A stretch of DNA of 64,000 nucleotides. Origin: JBFLYN01 sp040756655. GTDB lineage: Bacteria; Bacillota; Sulfobacillia; UBA8153. The notes under the pieces were generated by a model. That model saw nothing but the letters and a program-made list of their open reading frames with translations. It was not told the origin of the DNA and searched no databases. Each line of letters opens with the position of its first letter. Position 1 is the first letter of the stretch. The translations under genes and the position numbers were made by a program. Below, in pieces: positions 17,247-26,165 of this stretch. Location: NCBI GenBank assembly GCA_040756655.1, contig JBFLYN010000009.1:22338-86337 (forward strand), given 5' to 3'.

Positions 17247-18287
17247 TCAGGCCAGTAACCACCGGGATAGCAAAAGTCCGAGGCCACCCACGGCGAGGGC
17301 GGCCCCCCACCCCACAGCCAGGCCCTTCCAGCCCAGGCGGGCCAGGCCGGCCCACCGGCTGCCGAGGCCCACACCGGCCATGGCCGTGAGCACCAGGAAG
17401 CGGGCGGCCCAGGCCGACCGGGTCACCAGCTGGTGCCACCATGCCCCGTTCACCAACACATCCCCCGCCGTCCTCAGGGCCGAAAAGGCGAAAAACCCCA
17501 GGACAAACCAGGGAAGAGCGGCCGTGGAGCTGCGCCCGTTTTTCTCCCTCCAGGCCAGGGCCAGCGCCAGGGGGACCAGCAGCACGGTGCGGGCCAGCTT
17601 GACCACCGTGGCCAGCTGCCCGGCCCGTTCGCTAAAGGCAAATCCAGCGGCCATGACCTGGGCAGTATCGTGGACTCCCACGCCCGTCCACACCGCGTAC
17701 TGTAGGTCGCTCAAGCCCAGCCCCCGGCCTAAAAGCGGGTACAAGAGGATGGCCAGGGCGCCGAAGAAGGTGATGACGGCTACCCCGTAGCCCACTTCAT
17801 CGTCGTCGGCCTCTAGGATGGGGGCCACGGTGACTATGGCGGAAGCGCCGCAGATGGCGGTACCTACTCCCACCAGGGCGCACAGCCGCCTGTGCAGGCC
17901 CAGCCTCCTCCCCATGGCCAGGGTGACTGCCAGGGCCATCACGATGCAACTGACGATGATACCCAAGGCCCGGGCACCGGTTTGGAGGGCCAGTCCCAGG
18001 CTGAGGCTGCTCCCCATGAGGACGATGCCCGCCTTCAGTAGCGTGCGGGCGCAGAACTTCAAGCCGGCGCCCAGGCGTGGCCAGCGCCGGGCCTGTCCAG
18101 AACACACCAGTCCCGCCACGATGGCGATGAACAGTTCTCCCACCGGCCGGATGCCCCAAGAAACCAGCAGCCGGTGGGAGGCCCGGGCCGCCAGGGCCAA
18201 AAGCAGGGCAGCAATCAGGCCGGGTATGACGGCAGGCAGGGGGTTTTGGCTTTTCAAGGGTGAAGGTTCCTCCTCGGCAACCTGCAT
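17247..18287 (-). CDS. YeiH/UPF0324 family membrane protein, putative sulfate exporter
   Basis: 346 residues from ATG at 18287. About ten membrane segments; the family signatures VGVGTAICGASAI (about 140-152) and WTGVGVHDTAQV (about 200-211) are both present. Members are annotated as putative sulfate or anion exporters; direct evidence is thin. The start is uncertain: GGAGGAAC lies 21 bases before this ATG, while an in-frame TTG at 18323 directly follows the stop of the upstream regulator gene. The gene follows the STAND-SARP gene closely and may be coupled to it. Confidence 0.85.
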   Translation of the reverse strand: MQVAEEEPSPLKSQNPLPAVIPGLIAALLLALAARASHRLLVSWGIRPVGELFIAIVAGLVCSGQARRWPRLGAGLKFCARTLLKAGIVLMGSSLSLGLALQTGARALGIIVSCIVMALAVTLAMGRRLGLHRRLCALVGVGTAICGASAIVTVAPILEADDDEVGYGVAVITFFGALAILLYPLLGRGLGLSDLQYAVWTGVGVHDTAQVMAAGFAFSERAGQLATVVKLARTVLLVPLALALAWREKNGRSSTAALPWFVLGFFAFSALRTAGDVLVNGAWWHQLVTRSAWAARFLVLTAMAGVGLGSRWAGLARLGWKGLAVGWGAALAVGGLGLLLSRWLLA

Positions 18288-18323
18288 CGGGTCCCGGCGG
18301 TGCCGGTTCCTCCTGCAGGACAA

Positions 18324-20387
18324 CTAAGCACCGGGCGGCGCCCCGGTCAGGCTGGCCCACAACAGGTGGACCCCGGGTTGCTCGGGCGCCAGTTCCATGG
18401 CCCGCCGGGCCGCCTCCAGGGCCTCCCCGGCCTGACCCAGCTCCCGGGCCATGCGGGCCAGGCCCACAAGGGCAGAAACGTACAGGTCACGCAGGCGCGC
18501 CTGTTCCCTGGCCAGCCAGGGCTCGGGCGGCTCGTCCGGGGCCAGGGGGGCGTAGACAGCCGATGCGCGCCGGTAGTGCTCCAGCGCCGGTGCCAGCTGG
18601 CCCGCCTGCTCGGCTCCCCGGGCTGCGCGCAACTCGAGCTCGAACTGGTGCAGGTCCAACGAGCCACCACCCAACAAAAGACGGCAGTATCTTTCGCGGT
18701 GGTCCACGTAGGCCGAGGCGGTCCCGTCCATCAGCCCGGGTTGAAGGGCCCGGCGGAGAGCATGCAGGGTCACCCGGAAGCTCCGGCCTGCCCGGACCTG
18801 GTCCAGGTGGCCCCAGAAGTCCAAAAACAGCTGGCGCTTGTCCACCCAGGAGCCGGCCTGGAGCACCAGGTACAAAAAGAGGCTCTTGACCCGGGGCCGG
18901 CGCCACCCGGCCTCCTCCATGAGGGTGCCGCCCCGGCGAACGGAGAACTCACCCAGCACCCTTACGTCCAGGGGCACGACCGCGGGTGGAGTCACGGCCG
19001 GGCCCGGTGGTTCGGGCTGGGGGGGCGTTTCCAGCTCCTTGGCGATGGCCGCCGCCAGGTCGGCGTAGGTGCCGGCCAGGGCCAGGGCAGCTTGCCAATG
19101 CTCCTTGGCGGCGGCCGGGTTCCCCTCATACTGGTTGAGCCGGGCCAGGGCCATCAAGGCTTCCACGGCCGCCCGCCCGCCGGCGGCCTGTCCCGTCTCG
19201 CGGGCCCGGGTCAACACCGGCCGGGCCGCACCGGCATGGCCGGCCTGCTGCAACGCTTCTCCAGCCCGCACCCAGGCCCTGGCCGCTCTTTCCGGGTTAT
19301 CCAGTTCCATTTCCAGCTTGGCGGCGGCCTGGTAGAGTTCAGCCGCCTGGTTCAGCCTCCGGGCCCCGGCCTGGTGGCCGGCTAGGACCCACAGGGCCCG
19401 GGCCTGCCCGGCCCGGTTGCCGAGCGTGCGGTAGAAGCTCAGGGCCCGGCGGGCCAGCTGGTGAAGCTCCTGCTCCGGGCCATCCTGTCCCACCACCGCT
19501 TCCAGTTCACGGCGGTAACGTGTGCCCATCTCCTGCTCCAGCTGGACCAGCAGGAAGGCCCGGAACAGCTGGTGAAAGCGTGGTTGACCGGTGGTCCGGT
19601 CGGTCACCAGGTAGGCGCCGGCTCGCTCCAGTTCCTCCCGGGTTCCCTCCGGCGCCAGCACAGCGCAGGCGGGGGATGATAGGGCCGGCAATACCGCCAG
19701 GTCCCGGGCCGCCCGGCGCAGGTTCTCCGGCCAGACCTGGTAAGTCTCAGAGGAGAAATATTCCTCGATGCTCCTGGCCGCAACCTCCAGCCCGGCCTCC
19801 CCGGCCGGGGCCCGGGCCAGGTATTCCAGCCCACGCACCCATCCCTCAGTTACCTCCAGCAGGGGGGCCAGCTCTTGCGGGTCGCGCCCGGGCACCCAGG
19901 ACGCCACCAGGCGCTGGAACTCGTCCCGGTCCAGGGCCAGCTGGGCCGCGGTAAGGACCAAGTCGGGCTCCCCCGGCAGGGGAAGTGCCCGGCGGGAGGC
20001 CAGAAGCCAGCGCACACCCGGTGCACCCAAGACCTCCTGTAACGTACCCAATTGCGGCGCAGACGGGTCGCAGTCGTCCACCACCACCAGCAGTGGCCCG
20101 GCCGAGTCCAGGACGGAGCCCAAGTCCGGCCGCCCGGCGGCGCGGGTGGATCCGAGCTCCCGCAAAAGCTGGTCCATCCACCCCGGACCTGAAGTCCAGA
20201 TAGTCTTTTGCCCGCACCGGGCCGCGTAGCCGGAAAGCAGTGCCGTCTTGCCGTATCCGGCCGGCGCTGTGACCACCGCTACCTGTTGGACCTGGTTGAG
20301 CAGGTCAAAGAGGCGCGGGCGCGGGACTAGCCCAGAAGGGGCAGCCGGGCGGCTGCTCCTCCCCCAGAGCCGGTCGTAGCCGTTCAC
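18324..20387 (-). CDS. STAND ATPase-SARP/BTAD transcriptional regulator
   Basis: 687 residues. The N-terminal MalT-like STAND ATPase has Walker A APAGYGKTALLSG near residue 40 and a Walker B LLVVVDDCD near 95; a winged-helix and TPR-rich middle (about 290-440) is followed by a Pro-rich linker (about 450-465) and a C-terminal SARP module: an OmpR-like DNA-binding part (VRVLGEFSVRRGG, KSLFLYLVLQAGSWV, LHALRRAL) and the BTAD TPR domain. Such proteins are ATP-dependent activators that respond to an unknown ligand. GTG start behind GAGAGGGGTGAC. The next gene, YeiH, is the obvious candidate target. Confidence 0.82.
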   Translation of the reverse strand: MNGYDRLWGRSSRPAAPSGLVPRPRLFDLLNQVQQVAVVTAPAGYGKTALLSGYAARCGQKTIWTSGPGWMDQLLRELGSTRAAGRPDLGSVLDSAGPLLVVVDDCDPSAPQLGTLQEVLGAPGVRWLLASRRALPLPGEPDLVLTAAQLALDRDEFQRLVASWVPGRDPQELAPLLEVTEGWVRGLEYLARAPAGEAGLEVAARSIEEYFSSETYQVWPENLRRAARDLAVLPALSSPACAVLAPEGTREELERAGAYLVTDRTTGQPRFHQLFRAFLLVQLEQEMGTRYRRELEAVVGQDGPEQELHQLARRALSFYRTLGNRAGQARALWVLAGHQAGARRLNQAAELYQAAAKLEMELDNPERAARAWVRAGEALQQAGHAGAARPVLTRARETGQAAGGRAAVEALMALARLNQYEGNPAAAKEHWQAALALAGTYADLAAAIAKELETPPQPEPPGPAVTPPAVVPLDVRVLGEFSVRRGGTLMEEAGWRRPRVKSLFLYLVLQAGSWVDKRQLFLDFWGHLDQVRAGRSFRVTLHALRRALQPGLMDGTASAYVDHRERYCRLLLGGGSLDLHQFELELRAARGAEQAGQLAPALEHYRRASAVYAPLAPDEPPEPWLAREQARLRDLYVSALVGLARMARELGQAGEALEAARRAMELAPEQPGVHLLWASLTGAPPGA

Positions 20388-20774
20388 CGTAGGTCACCCC
20401 TCTCCAGGTTCTCGGGCCATCGGGATGGCGCTTGCGCCCACTCTGGATGTTCTAGCCGCCCCAGGTAATAACCTGGGACCTTACCTTGTCATTCCCTAAG
20501 CGTTTTACTGGTTCCACTGCTCGGGTTGGGTTTGTCCAAACTGTGCCAACACCATTTTCCCAGGAGCCCCGCCGGTTGTCAAAGGCAATCACCTTGCCAT
20601 CGCCGGCGCGGAGTTGTGGCTCCTACAAGCGACGGCCGGGATGCATAAGCAGTTGACGGGGTTTGGCTGGCACTTTCTGCCATGGTCTCCTTCACAGTCA
20701 TGGCAGCGGCGAAATCCTCCTCGGTCCCATGGCCTATCGTGGTTACCAGCAGCACTGGCCGGCACCCAAGACAA
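20388..20774. other. Intergenic stretch between the STAND regulator and mltG
   Basis: About 390 bases, with the STAND-SARP gene leaving leftwards on the same strand as mltG. It should contain the promoter of the STAND gene, but I find no convincing hexamer pair. The short frames here have no ribosome site. Confidence 0.4.
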
Positions 20775-20798
20775 GCCCCGCCGGCCAGGCGGCGGGGC
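20769..20798 (-). terminator. Intrinsic terminator after mltG
   Basis: On the minus strand, 26 bases past the mltG stop, GCCCCGCCG pairs with CGGCGGGGC (20775-20798) around a six-base loop, followed by TTGTCTT. It ends the ruvX-DUF1292-mltG transcript. Confidence 0.75.
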
Positions 20799-20823
20799 AC
20801 TGTGGATTCCAGCTAAAGACCGC

Positions 20824-21843
20824 CTAGCGCTGGTACTTGGCGATGTTGGCCAGGTGCTGCTGGTAGGTGACAGCGAAGGCGTGGGTGCCATCGTTGCGCG
20901 CGACAAAGTAGTAGTACGGGACATCGGCCGGGAACAGGGCCGCCCGCAGGGCGGCCACGCCGAAATTGGCGATGGGACCCGGGGGCAGGCCTGCGTACCG
21001 GTAGGTGTTGTACGGGGAGTCAACTTCCAGGTCCCTAAACCGCACGGCACCGCTGGAACGACCCAGCGCGTACAATACCGTGGGATCAGCCTGCAACCTC
21101 ATGCCCACCTTCAGGCGGTTGTGATAGACCCCGGATATGATGGGTCGCTCGTCAGCGACTACGGCTTCGCGCTCTATGATGGAGGCCAGGGTTGCCATCT
21201 GGTGGGCGCTAAAACCCAGGTCAGTGGCGCGTCGGCGCCACTCCTCGGAGAATACCTGGTTGAACCGGCTAACCATGGCCCGGACCATGAACTCCTCGGT
21301 GACGTGCCGGGGAAACAGGTAGGTGTCGGGAAACAAGTATCCCTCCAGCGGCTCCCGGCACTCGGCGTCCTCGGGCAAAAACTCCCGCACCAGTTCTGGG
21401 TTGCGCACTGCTTCCAGGAACTTCTCCCGGCTACCCAATCCCCTCTGCTCCACCAGGGTGGCGATTTGCTCGACGGTAAGCCCCTCGGGCACGGTGAGGG
21501 GATAGGTCACCACGTGCCCGCGCAAGAGCTTCTCCACGATTTGGGCCATGGTGATGCCGGGGCGCAGCTCATACTCACCGGCCCGCAGCTTGCCGTCTTG
21601 GCCTTTCATCTCCACAACCAGGCGAAACATCCAGGCGTGCTTGACCAGCCCGGCCTCTTGCAGGATCAGGCCGATCTGCCGGGTAGTGGCCCCGGGGGGC
21701 ACAGACACGATCACCGGCTCGTCACTGCCAGGGACGGGTGTCAGCTCTTGGTGGAGCTCCAGGGCCACCAGCACGGAGGCGACCACCAAAGCCACTATGA
21801 ACATGCTCTTTAGTGCCCTCCGCACCGGGGCCGTATCCTGCAA
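20824..21843 (-). CDS. mltG: Endolytic peptidoglycan transglycosylase MltG (YceG-like)
   Basis: 339 residues: short cytoplasmic start, one membrane anchor (about 11-31), a LysM-like part (about 44-110) and the YceG catalytic domain with the conserved Glu224 in ASIIEREA, plus GVYHNRL and the PYNTYRYAGLPPGPI motif. MltG cleaves nascent glycan strands at the outer membrane face and limits their length. It is last in the ruvX-DUF1292-mltG series, 31 bases after DUF1292, as in most Firmicutes. Confidence 0.95.
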   Translation of the reverse strand: MQDTAPVRRALKSMFIVALVVASVLVALELHQELTPVPGSDEPVIVSVPPGATTRQIGLILQEAGLVKHAWMFRLVVEMKGQDGKLRAGEYELRPGITMAQIVEKLLRGHVVTYPLTVPEGLTVEQIATLVEQRGLGSREKFLEAVRNPELVREFLPEDAECREPLEGYLFPDTYLFPRHVTEEFMVRAMVSRFNQVFSEEWRRRATDLGFSAHQMATLASIIEREAVVADERPIISGVYHNRLKVGMRLQADPTVLYALGRSSGAVRFRDLEVDSPYNTYRYAGLPPGPIANFGVAALRAALFPADVPYYYFVARNDGTHAFAVTYQQHLANIAKYQR

Positions 21844-21874
21844 AGCCAGACACCTCCAGGGCTAACCGTCAGCC

Positions 21875-22243
21875 CTATTCGTCATCGTCATCATCGTCAT
21901 CATCGTCATGGTCATCATGGTCATCATCATCTTCGTCATCTTCGTCGTCATCCTGGTCGTCCAGATCCTCCAACGCCTCGTCTTCGTCACCCTCTTCGGC
22001 ATCCATTAAGAGGGCCCAGGCCTCGGCCACCCGGTCCCACTCCTCGTCGTTTTCCACGGTGACCCAATGCTCGTTGCCGTCTTCATCTACCTCGATGCGC
22101 AAGATCCCGGCTTCGTCTTCGTCTTCCTCATCCACGAGGATGGCATACTCTTTGCCGTCCAGCTCCAGGCGGGCCAGCACCACGCAGGTGATAGTGTTGC
22201 CCTCCTCGTCGGTCAGTTCGACCCGTTCCATTTCCTCTTCCAT
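21875..22243 (-). CDS. DUF1292 protein with a long acidic tail
   Basis: 122 residues from ATG at 22243, which has AAGGTGATG well placed upstream; a GTG at 22261 overlaps the ruvX stop. The first 80 residues are a standard DUF1292 (YrzB-like) domain: VELTDEEGN, FELDGKEYAILV-like strand and an acidic turn. The last 40 residues are almost pure Asp, Glu and His, encoded by GATGAC-type triplet repeats that could slip during replication. The function of DUF1292 is unknown; its conserved place between ruvX and mltG is the best clue. Confidence 0.88.
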   Translation of the reverse strand: MEEEMERVELTDEEGNTITCVVLARLELDGKEYAILVDEEDEDEAGILRIEVDEDGNEHWVTVENDEEWDRVAEAWALLMDAEEGDEDEALEDLDDQDDDEDDEDDDDHDDHDDDDDDDDDE

Positions 22244-22250
22244 GCTGTCA

Positions 22251-22676
22251 TCACCTTTCACTATCCGGTTTGGTGCGGTTCCAATGATCCAGGAAACTCT
22301 GCAGGATGAGGGTGGCAGCCATCCGGTCCACCGTTTGGCGGCGGCGCTTCCGGCTGACGTCCCCCTGGATCAACAAGCGTTCGGCCTCGCGGGTAGTCAA
22401 CCGTTCGTCCCAGGTATGTACGGTGATGCCCATCCCGGCCAGGCTGCGGGCAAACTCGCCGGCAGACTCGGCCGCCGGCCCGGTGCTCCCATCCAGGCGA
22501 TGGGGGATGCCGACGACCACTGCGTCCACCTGGTGCTCTAGGGCCAGCCGGCGCACGGCGCCGGCTAACTCTACGTCGGCGGGCAGCGTCGCCAGTGGAC
22601 CGGCAATGGTGCCGGTAGGGTCAGAGATGGCCACTCCGACCCGTCGTTGGCCCAGATCCAGCCCGAGAAACCGCAA
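22251..22676 (-). CDS. ruvX: Putative pre-16S rRNA nuclease / Holliday junction resolvase-like RuvX (YqgF)
   Basis: 141 residues from TTG at 22676, placed by GGGAGGATC upstream; this start gives the usual family length, whereas upstream frames run into the aldo/keto reductase. RNase H-like fold with FLGLDLGQRRVGVA at the start (catalytic Asp), VVGIPHRLDGSTGPAA and TWDERLTTREAERLL, ending with the DRMAATLILQSFLD helix. YqgF matures the 5' end of 16S rRNA in E. coli. Its stop is seven bases before the DUF1292 start. Confidence 0.93.
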   Translation of the reverse strand: MRFLGLDLGQRRVGVAISDPTGTIAGPLATLPADVELAGAVRRLALEHQVDAVVVGIPHRLDGSTGPAAESAGEFARSLAGMGITVHTWDERLTTREAERLLIQGDVSRKRRRQTVDRMAATLILQSFLDHWNRTKPDSER

Positions 22677-22726
22677 ACCTGAGGATCCTCCCTTGCTCCC
22701 GAAAGTGTATCCTCGCCCGCAGGCTT

Positions 22727-23671
22727 CTACACGACCTTGATACAAAAGTGGCTGCATGAGGCCGCGCAATACCCGCAAAGTACGCAGATGGACACGTCCA
22801 CGGAAGCCCGGCCCTCTTGTATGGAAAGCGCACGTTGGGAGCAACGGGCAACACACTGGCCGCAACCTTGGCACCACGGTTCGATGAGAAGGCGCCGGGG
22901 TGTGGCCGCCAGCTTCGCCAGCCGGTGAGCCGGGGGCTCCTTCCCCAGGAGCCAGGCCAGGTCCACTTCCAGTTCGTCAACGCTCTTTACGCCCACGGCC
23001 ACCGCATGTACCCCGGGCAGGGCGGCTGCATAGGCCAGCGCCTCCCGGGCGTTGCCATGGAGATGCCCGCCGCCCAGCGCCTTCATGATGTATATGCCCT
23101 TGCCGGCCCGGGTGGCCCGGCCGATGGCCGCCTCCATGTCCGCCCTCCCGCCCCCGCGGATGCCCATCCCCGCCAGGTTGATGAGGGGGTGGATGACATC
23201 CACCTCCGGCATGCCCGCAGCCTCCTCCACCACTTCGACCACGTGGGTGGAAATACCTACCGCCTTTACCCTTCCCCGTTCTCTTTGCTCCACCAGGTAA
23301 TCCAGGGCCGGGCGGTGTCCGGCCAGGGTTAACCGGGATTCCTGTTCGTGAAGGAGGAAAACCTCCACCACGTCCCGGTCCAGTTCCCGGCGGGCTCGCT
23401 CCAGGTCCCGGGCCATGGTCTGGGCATCATATGCATAGGATTTAGAGGCGATCACTACCCGGTCGTGGCCGGCCAGGGCGCTCCTCAGGTAGGGGTAGGT
23501 CTGGTAGAGATCGGCCGTGTCGAAGAAATTCACTCCCAGCTCCACTGCCCGGGCCAGCAGCTGCCGGCAAGTTCCGGCATCGAGACTGGCCTGCAAAGGA
23601 CCCATGGGCAGGGTCCCAAAGCAAAAGCGCGACACCCAAAGGCCGGTGCTGCCGAGCCGGGAATATTCCAC
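22727..23671 (-). CDS. Aldo/keto reductase with C-terminal 2x[4Fe-4S] ferredoxin domain
   Basis: 314 residues from GTG at 23671, behind GAGGTGG. The barrel has the AKR tetrad region (NFFDTADLY with Asp and Tyr, then KSYAYDA with Lys, and LHEQES in place of the usual His-containing HxP). The C-terminal 60 residues hold two clusters: CQGCGQCVARCS and CVLCGYCAASCSH. Such AKRs are frequent in anaerobes and probably pair a two-electron hydride step with ferredoxin. It lies 50 bases upstream of ruvX, the position that ireB holds in other Firmicutes. Confidence 0.85.
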   Translation of the reverse strand: MEYSRLGSTGLWVSRFCFGTLPMGPLQASLDAGTCRQLLARAVELGVNFFDTADLYQTYPYLRSALAGHDRVVIASKSYAYDAQTMARDLERARRELDRDVVEVFLLHEQESRLTLAGHRPALDYLVEQRERGRVKAVGISTHVVEVVEEAAGMPEVDVIHPLINLAGMGIRGGGRADMEAAIGRATRAGKGIYIMKALGGGHLHGNAREALAYAAALPGVHAVAVGVKSVDELEVDLAWLLGKEPPAHRLAKLAATPRRLLIEPWCQGCGQCVARCSQRALSIQEGRASVDVSICVLCGYCAASCSHFCIKVV

Positions 23672-23791
23672 GGGTACTGCCCACCTCACAAGAAAGGGCG
23701 GCCATGCCGCCCCACGCAACTCGATCTTAGACTAGCTGGATACGTTTGTCAAGAAACAGCCGGGGCCGCCCTTGCAGGCGGCCCGTGCTCC

Positions 23792-24895
23792 CTAGTCGAT
23801 GGGCTCGAAGCGGTCCTTGAGGCGGTTCATCACATCCGGCAGGGTCGTGTACTCCATCTCGTCAAGGTGCAGACGGTGCGGCTCAAATGGCCCCATGCGT
23901 CGCATGTAATCGGCAATGTCCAGCGCCAGTGCCCGGGCCCGGTCGTAGGATTTGTCCGCAAAAAAGTCATACGGGCCCACCAGCTTGCCGTGAGCCAGCT
24001 GGTACCCGGCAGCGATTACCCGGGGCGGCCCGTCGAACCGGGTGGGAGTGGCATCGGAAAACCCTACGGGCATGAGCGGGCCGCTGTGGGAACCGCGCAT
24101 CCACCCGGAGACCAGGTGAGGGGTGGCGAAGGGCTCCAGGGCCTCCCCCACCGCCGGCATACCGCTCTGGCAGCGCACGATACAGACCGGGTCGTCCTTG
24201 CCTATGTAACGCCCGGCCAGGAGGTTGAGTTTCTGGGTGGACGACGCTGCACCCTGCTCATCAATGGTACGGGAATGCACCGACTTGATGCAGTACCGCC
24301 CGGGCGCCCCGATGAAGACCAGCATGTCATAAATCTCCTCCGGGCAGTCGAAAAACACCCGGCGGTGGGCCAAAAGGTCATGGACTTCGAACCGGAAACC
24401 CTGGTGCATCTTGGGGTCGATGACCAGGCCGGCCGTGTTGAAAGGATCGGCGAACATCTTATAAAGCGGCAAGTTCCAGGCCCCCGGCTCGGTCTTGTCG
24501 GCGGCAAAAACCACCACGGGCTCAGAGCCGCGTTCCACGAACTCCATTTCCGCCACCCCGGGGCCTAGCCCCTTGACGTTGCCGGAAAAGGCGTCTGTCA
24601 ACAAGTCCTGACCGGCTCCGTAGAGCTTCAGGCTCCGGGCAACCTCGGTACAGGCCACGAACAAGTCCCAGGCCAGCTGGTGGACACTGGGATTGTCCAG
24701 GCCGTTCCTATGGGTCATCACCAGTACCAGGTCGTCGCCGGCGGCCAGCACCGACCAGTCTGTAAGCAGGTCCGGGCCCTGCTGCCCTAGATACTCACGC
24801 GCCCGGTTCATTAACGCCGGGTGCACGCTGACATGTCCCACAAAGCCACCGATGTCTGCCTTGATCACGCTCAGTGTGATTCTGTCGGGCACCAC
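23792..24895 (-). CDS. fbp: Bifunctional fructose-1,6-bisphosphate aldolase/phosphatase (archaeal type)
   Basis: 367 residues covering the whole family: N-terminal KADIGGFVGH metal site, the TDAFSGNVKGLGPG metal loop, and GRYIGKDDPVCIVRCQSGMP, which contains the conserved Tyr-Lys pair used in Schiff-base aldol chemistry. The enzyme condenses triose phosphates and dephosphorylates the product, making gluconeogenesis one-way; it is found in archaea and deeply branching, mostly thermophilic bacteria. GTG start behind AGGGGG. It stands alone, 120 bases upstream of the aldo/keto reductase gene. It supports an autotrophic or gluconeogenic thermophile. Confidence 0.93.
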   Translation of the reverse strand: MVPDRITLSVIKADIGGFVGHVSVHPALMNRAREYLGQQGPDLLTDWSVLAAGDDLVLVMTHRNGLDNPSVHQLAWDLFVACTEVARSLKLYGAGQDLLTDAFSGNVKGLGPGVAEMEFVERGSEPVVVFAADKTEPGAWNLPLYKMFADPFNTAGLVIDPKMHQGFRFEVHDLLAHRRVFFDCPEEIYDMLVFIGAPGRYCIKSVHSRTIDEQGAASSTQKLNLLAGRYIGKDDPVCIVRCQSGMPAVGEALEPFATPHLVSGWMRGSHSGPLMPVGFSDATPTRFDGPPRVIAAGYQLAHGKLVGPYDFFADKSYDRARALALDIADYMRRMGPFEPHRLHLDEMEYTTLPDVMNRLKDRFEPID

Positions 24896-25028
24896 GTGTT
24901 CCCCCTTGAGCTTAATCAGCTACACCCTGATACACATTCTCTGGGTCCACAGGATATTCCTCTCCCGCCGGGCAAGAGTGTGCCCAGGCCCCGGGTAGGT
25001 GCACCCTTGATCCTGTCACACGCTGGGC

Positions 25029-25364
25029 TTACCGCGCTCTGGCCTGGGACAATTCGGCTCGCAAAGTCATCTCAGTGGCAGCGGGAGACTGGTGTCGCCG
25101 TTTGAACTCCTGGATTAGCCGGTGCATTGCAGTTGCGACTTCTGCCAGTGCGCGAGAAGACGCCGCCACTTCCTCGATGCCGGCGCTCAATTCCTCACTG
25201 GAAGCTGCCACTTCTTCTGGGCTGGCCGCTGTCTCCTCACCCACGGCGGCTATAGTGTTCATGGACTGCCTCACCTGGTTACTCCTGCCCGCCATGTCGC
25301 CAGTGGCGGCCGCGCTTTCTTCGACGGTGGCAGCCATGTTTGCTACTGCCCGGCCGATATCTTC
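25029..25364 (-). pseudogene. Methyl-accepting chemotaxis protein, C-terminal fragment
   Basis: About 110 residues match only the distal signalling helix of an MCP (VANMAATVEESAAATGDM, VGEETAASPEEVAASSEEL, ASSRALAEVATAMHRLIQEF). The reading frame continues upstream for a few codons (DIGRAVAN) but the hairpin tip, HAMP and sensor domains are absent and the sequence before about 25380 is unrelated. It is a remnant unless a distant partner exists. Confidence 0.75.
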
Positions 25365-25589
25365 AGGTGGTTCCCGGGTCGGCCAGGGTGATCACGGGCG
25401 GTCACTGGGTGGCGCTGCCCTGCGTTGGACATGGGCGTTGAGAGGAGGGTGGCCTCCCGTGGGTCAACTGTGGCGACACCCGGGACTGGGCAGACCGCCC
25501 AAAGGGCAGCACCTCCAGGATCAATCTCCTGCGCGCAGGGCCGGTTCCACTTCACTGCCTACTGCCCGGCTCCCGCCCTGACCCCTGCT

Positions 25590-25889
25590 TCAGGCCGCCC
25601 CTGATCTCACACCCTTGACCACGGCAGGGGGAAGCCGGTGTGCACGGTAATGGGCATAAACATCAGGGTACTCACTGACCCCGGCCGCCCGTAGTACGTC
25701 CCGCCCGCTGGTATCAGTGGTTCCTGCCTTCACCAGTACCAGGATGCGCCTGTCTTGCGATTCCGGGACCAGTAGGTCTGCCGCCACCAGGCCAGAACGC
25801 CGACCTCCACCAGGACCCGCCTCCACCGGTACTTCCTCAAAGTGCCATACCTCCCCGGGCGGCGGCCAGCCCCCGGGGCAGCACACCAC
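25590..25889 (-). CDS. Hypothetical protein, possibly a gene fragment
   Basis: 99-codon frame with some protein-like character (a hydrophobic strand RRILVLVKAG and a charged C-terminus) but no family I recognise. No good ribosome site, and it lies between an MCP fragment and the glyA terminator. It may be a decayed gene end. Confidence 0.25.
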   Translation of the reverse strand: MVCCPGGWPPPGEVWHFEEVPVEAGPGGGRRSGLVAADLLVPESQDRRILVLVKAGTTDTSGRDVLRAAGVSEYPDVYAHYRAHRLPPAVVKGVRSGAA

Positions 25890-26057
25890 TGCACTAGTTC
25901 ACTAGTGCACCGTATATCCCCGGCCGCCCGGTGAAGTCAAGTCCTCCCAGGAAAGAATGCGCAGGACCCCGCGGCACCACAGGCAGGGGCGTCCTCTTCG
26001 GGGTATCCACCCTGGACGGCTGCCGGAGATGCCAGGCCCTCACGCGCCGGGGCAGGA

Positions 26058-26097
26058 TAGAAAGGAACCGCCCGGTTTGAGTGCTCGCAGGGCGGTT
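26058..26097 (-). terminator. Intrinsic terminator after glyA
   Basis: On the minus strand, about 70 bases past the glyA stop, AACCGCCC (26097-26090) pairs with GGGCGGTT (26073-26066), followed by CCTTTCT. It ends the cysM-glyA transcript. Confidence 0.65.
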
Positions 26098-26165
26098 CGA
26101 TCGTAGTTTCCCCCCCGGTCTTTCCGGTGACGGGCGTCCGGGGCAGGTTGCCCACGCTTGGCTAT

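Noticed and set aside
20579..20800. 73-codon minus-strand frame downstream of mltG
   Set aside because: It starts inside the mltG terminator and shows no protein-like features.
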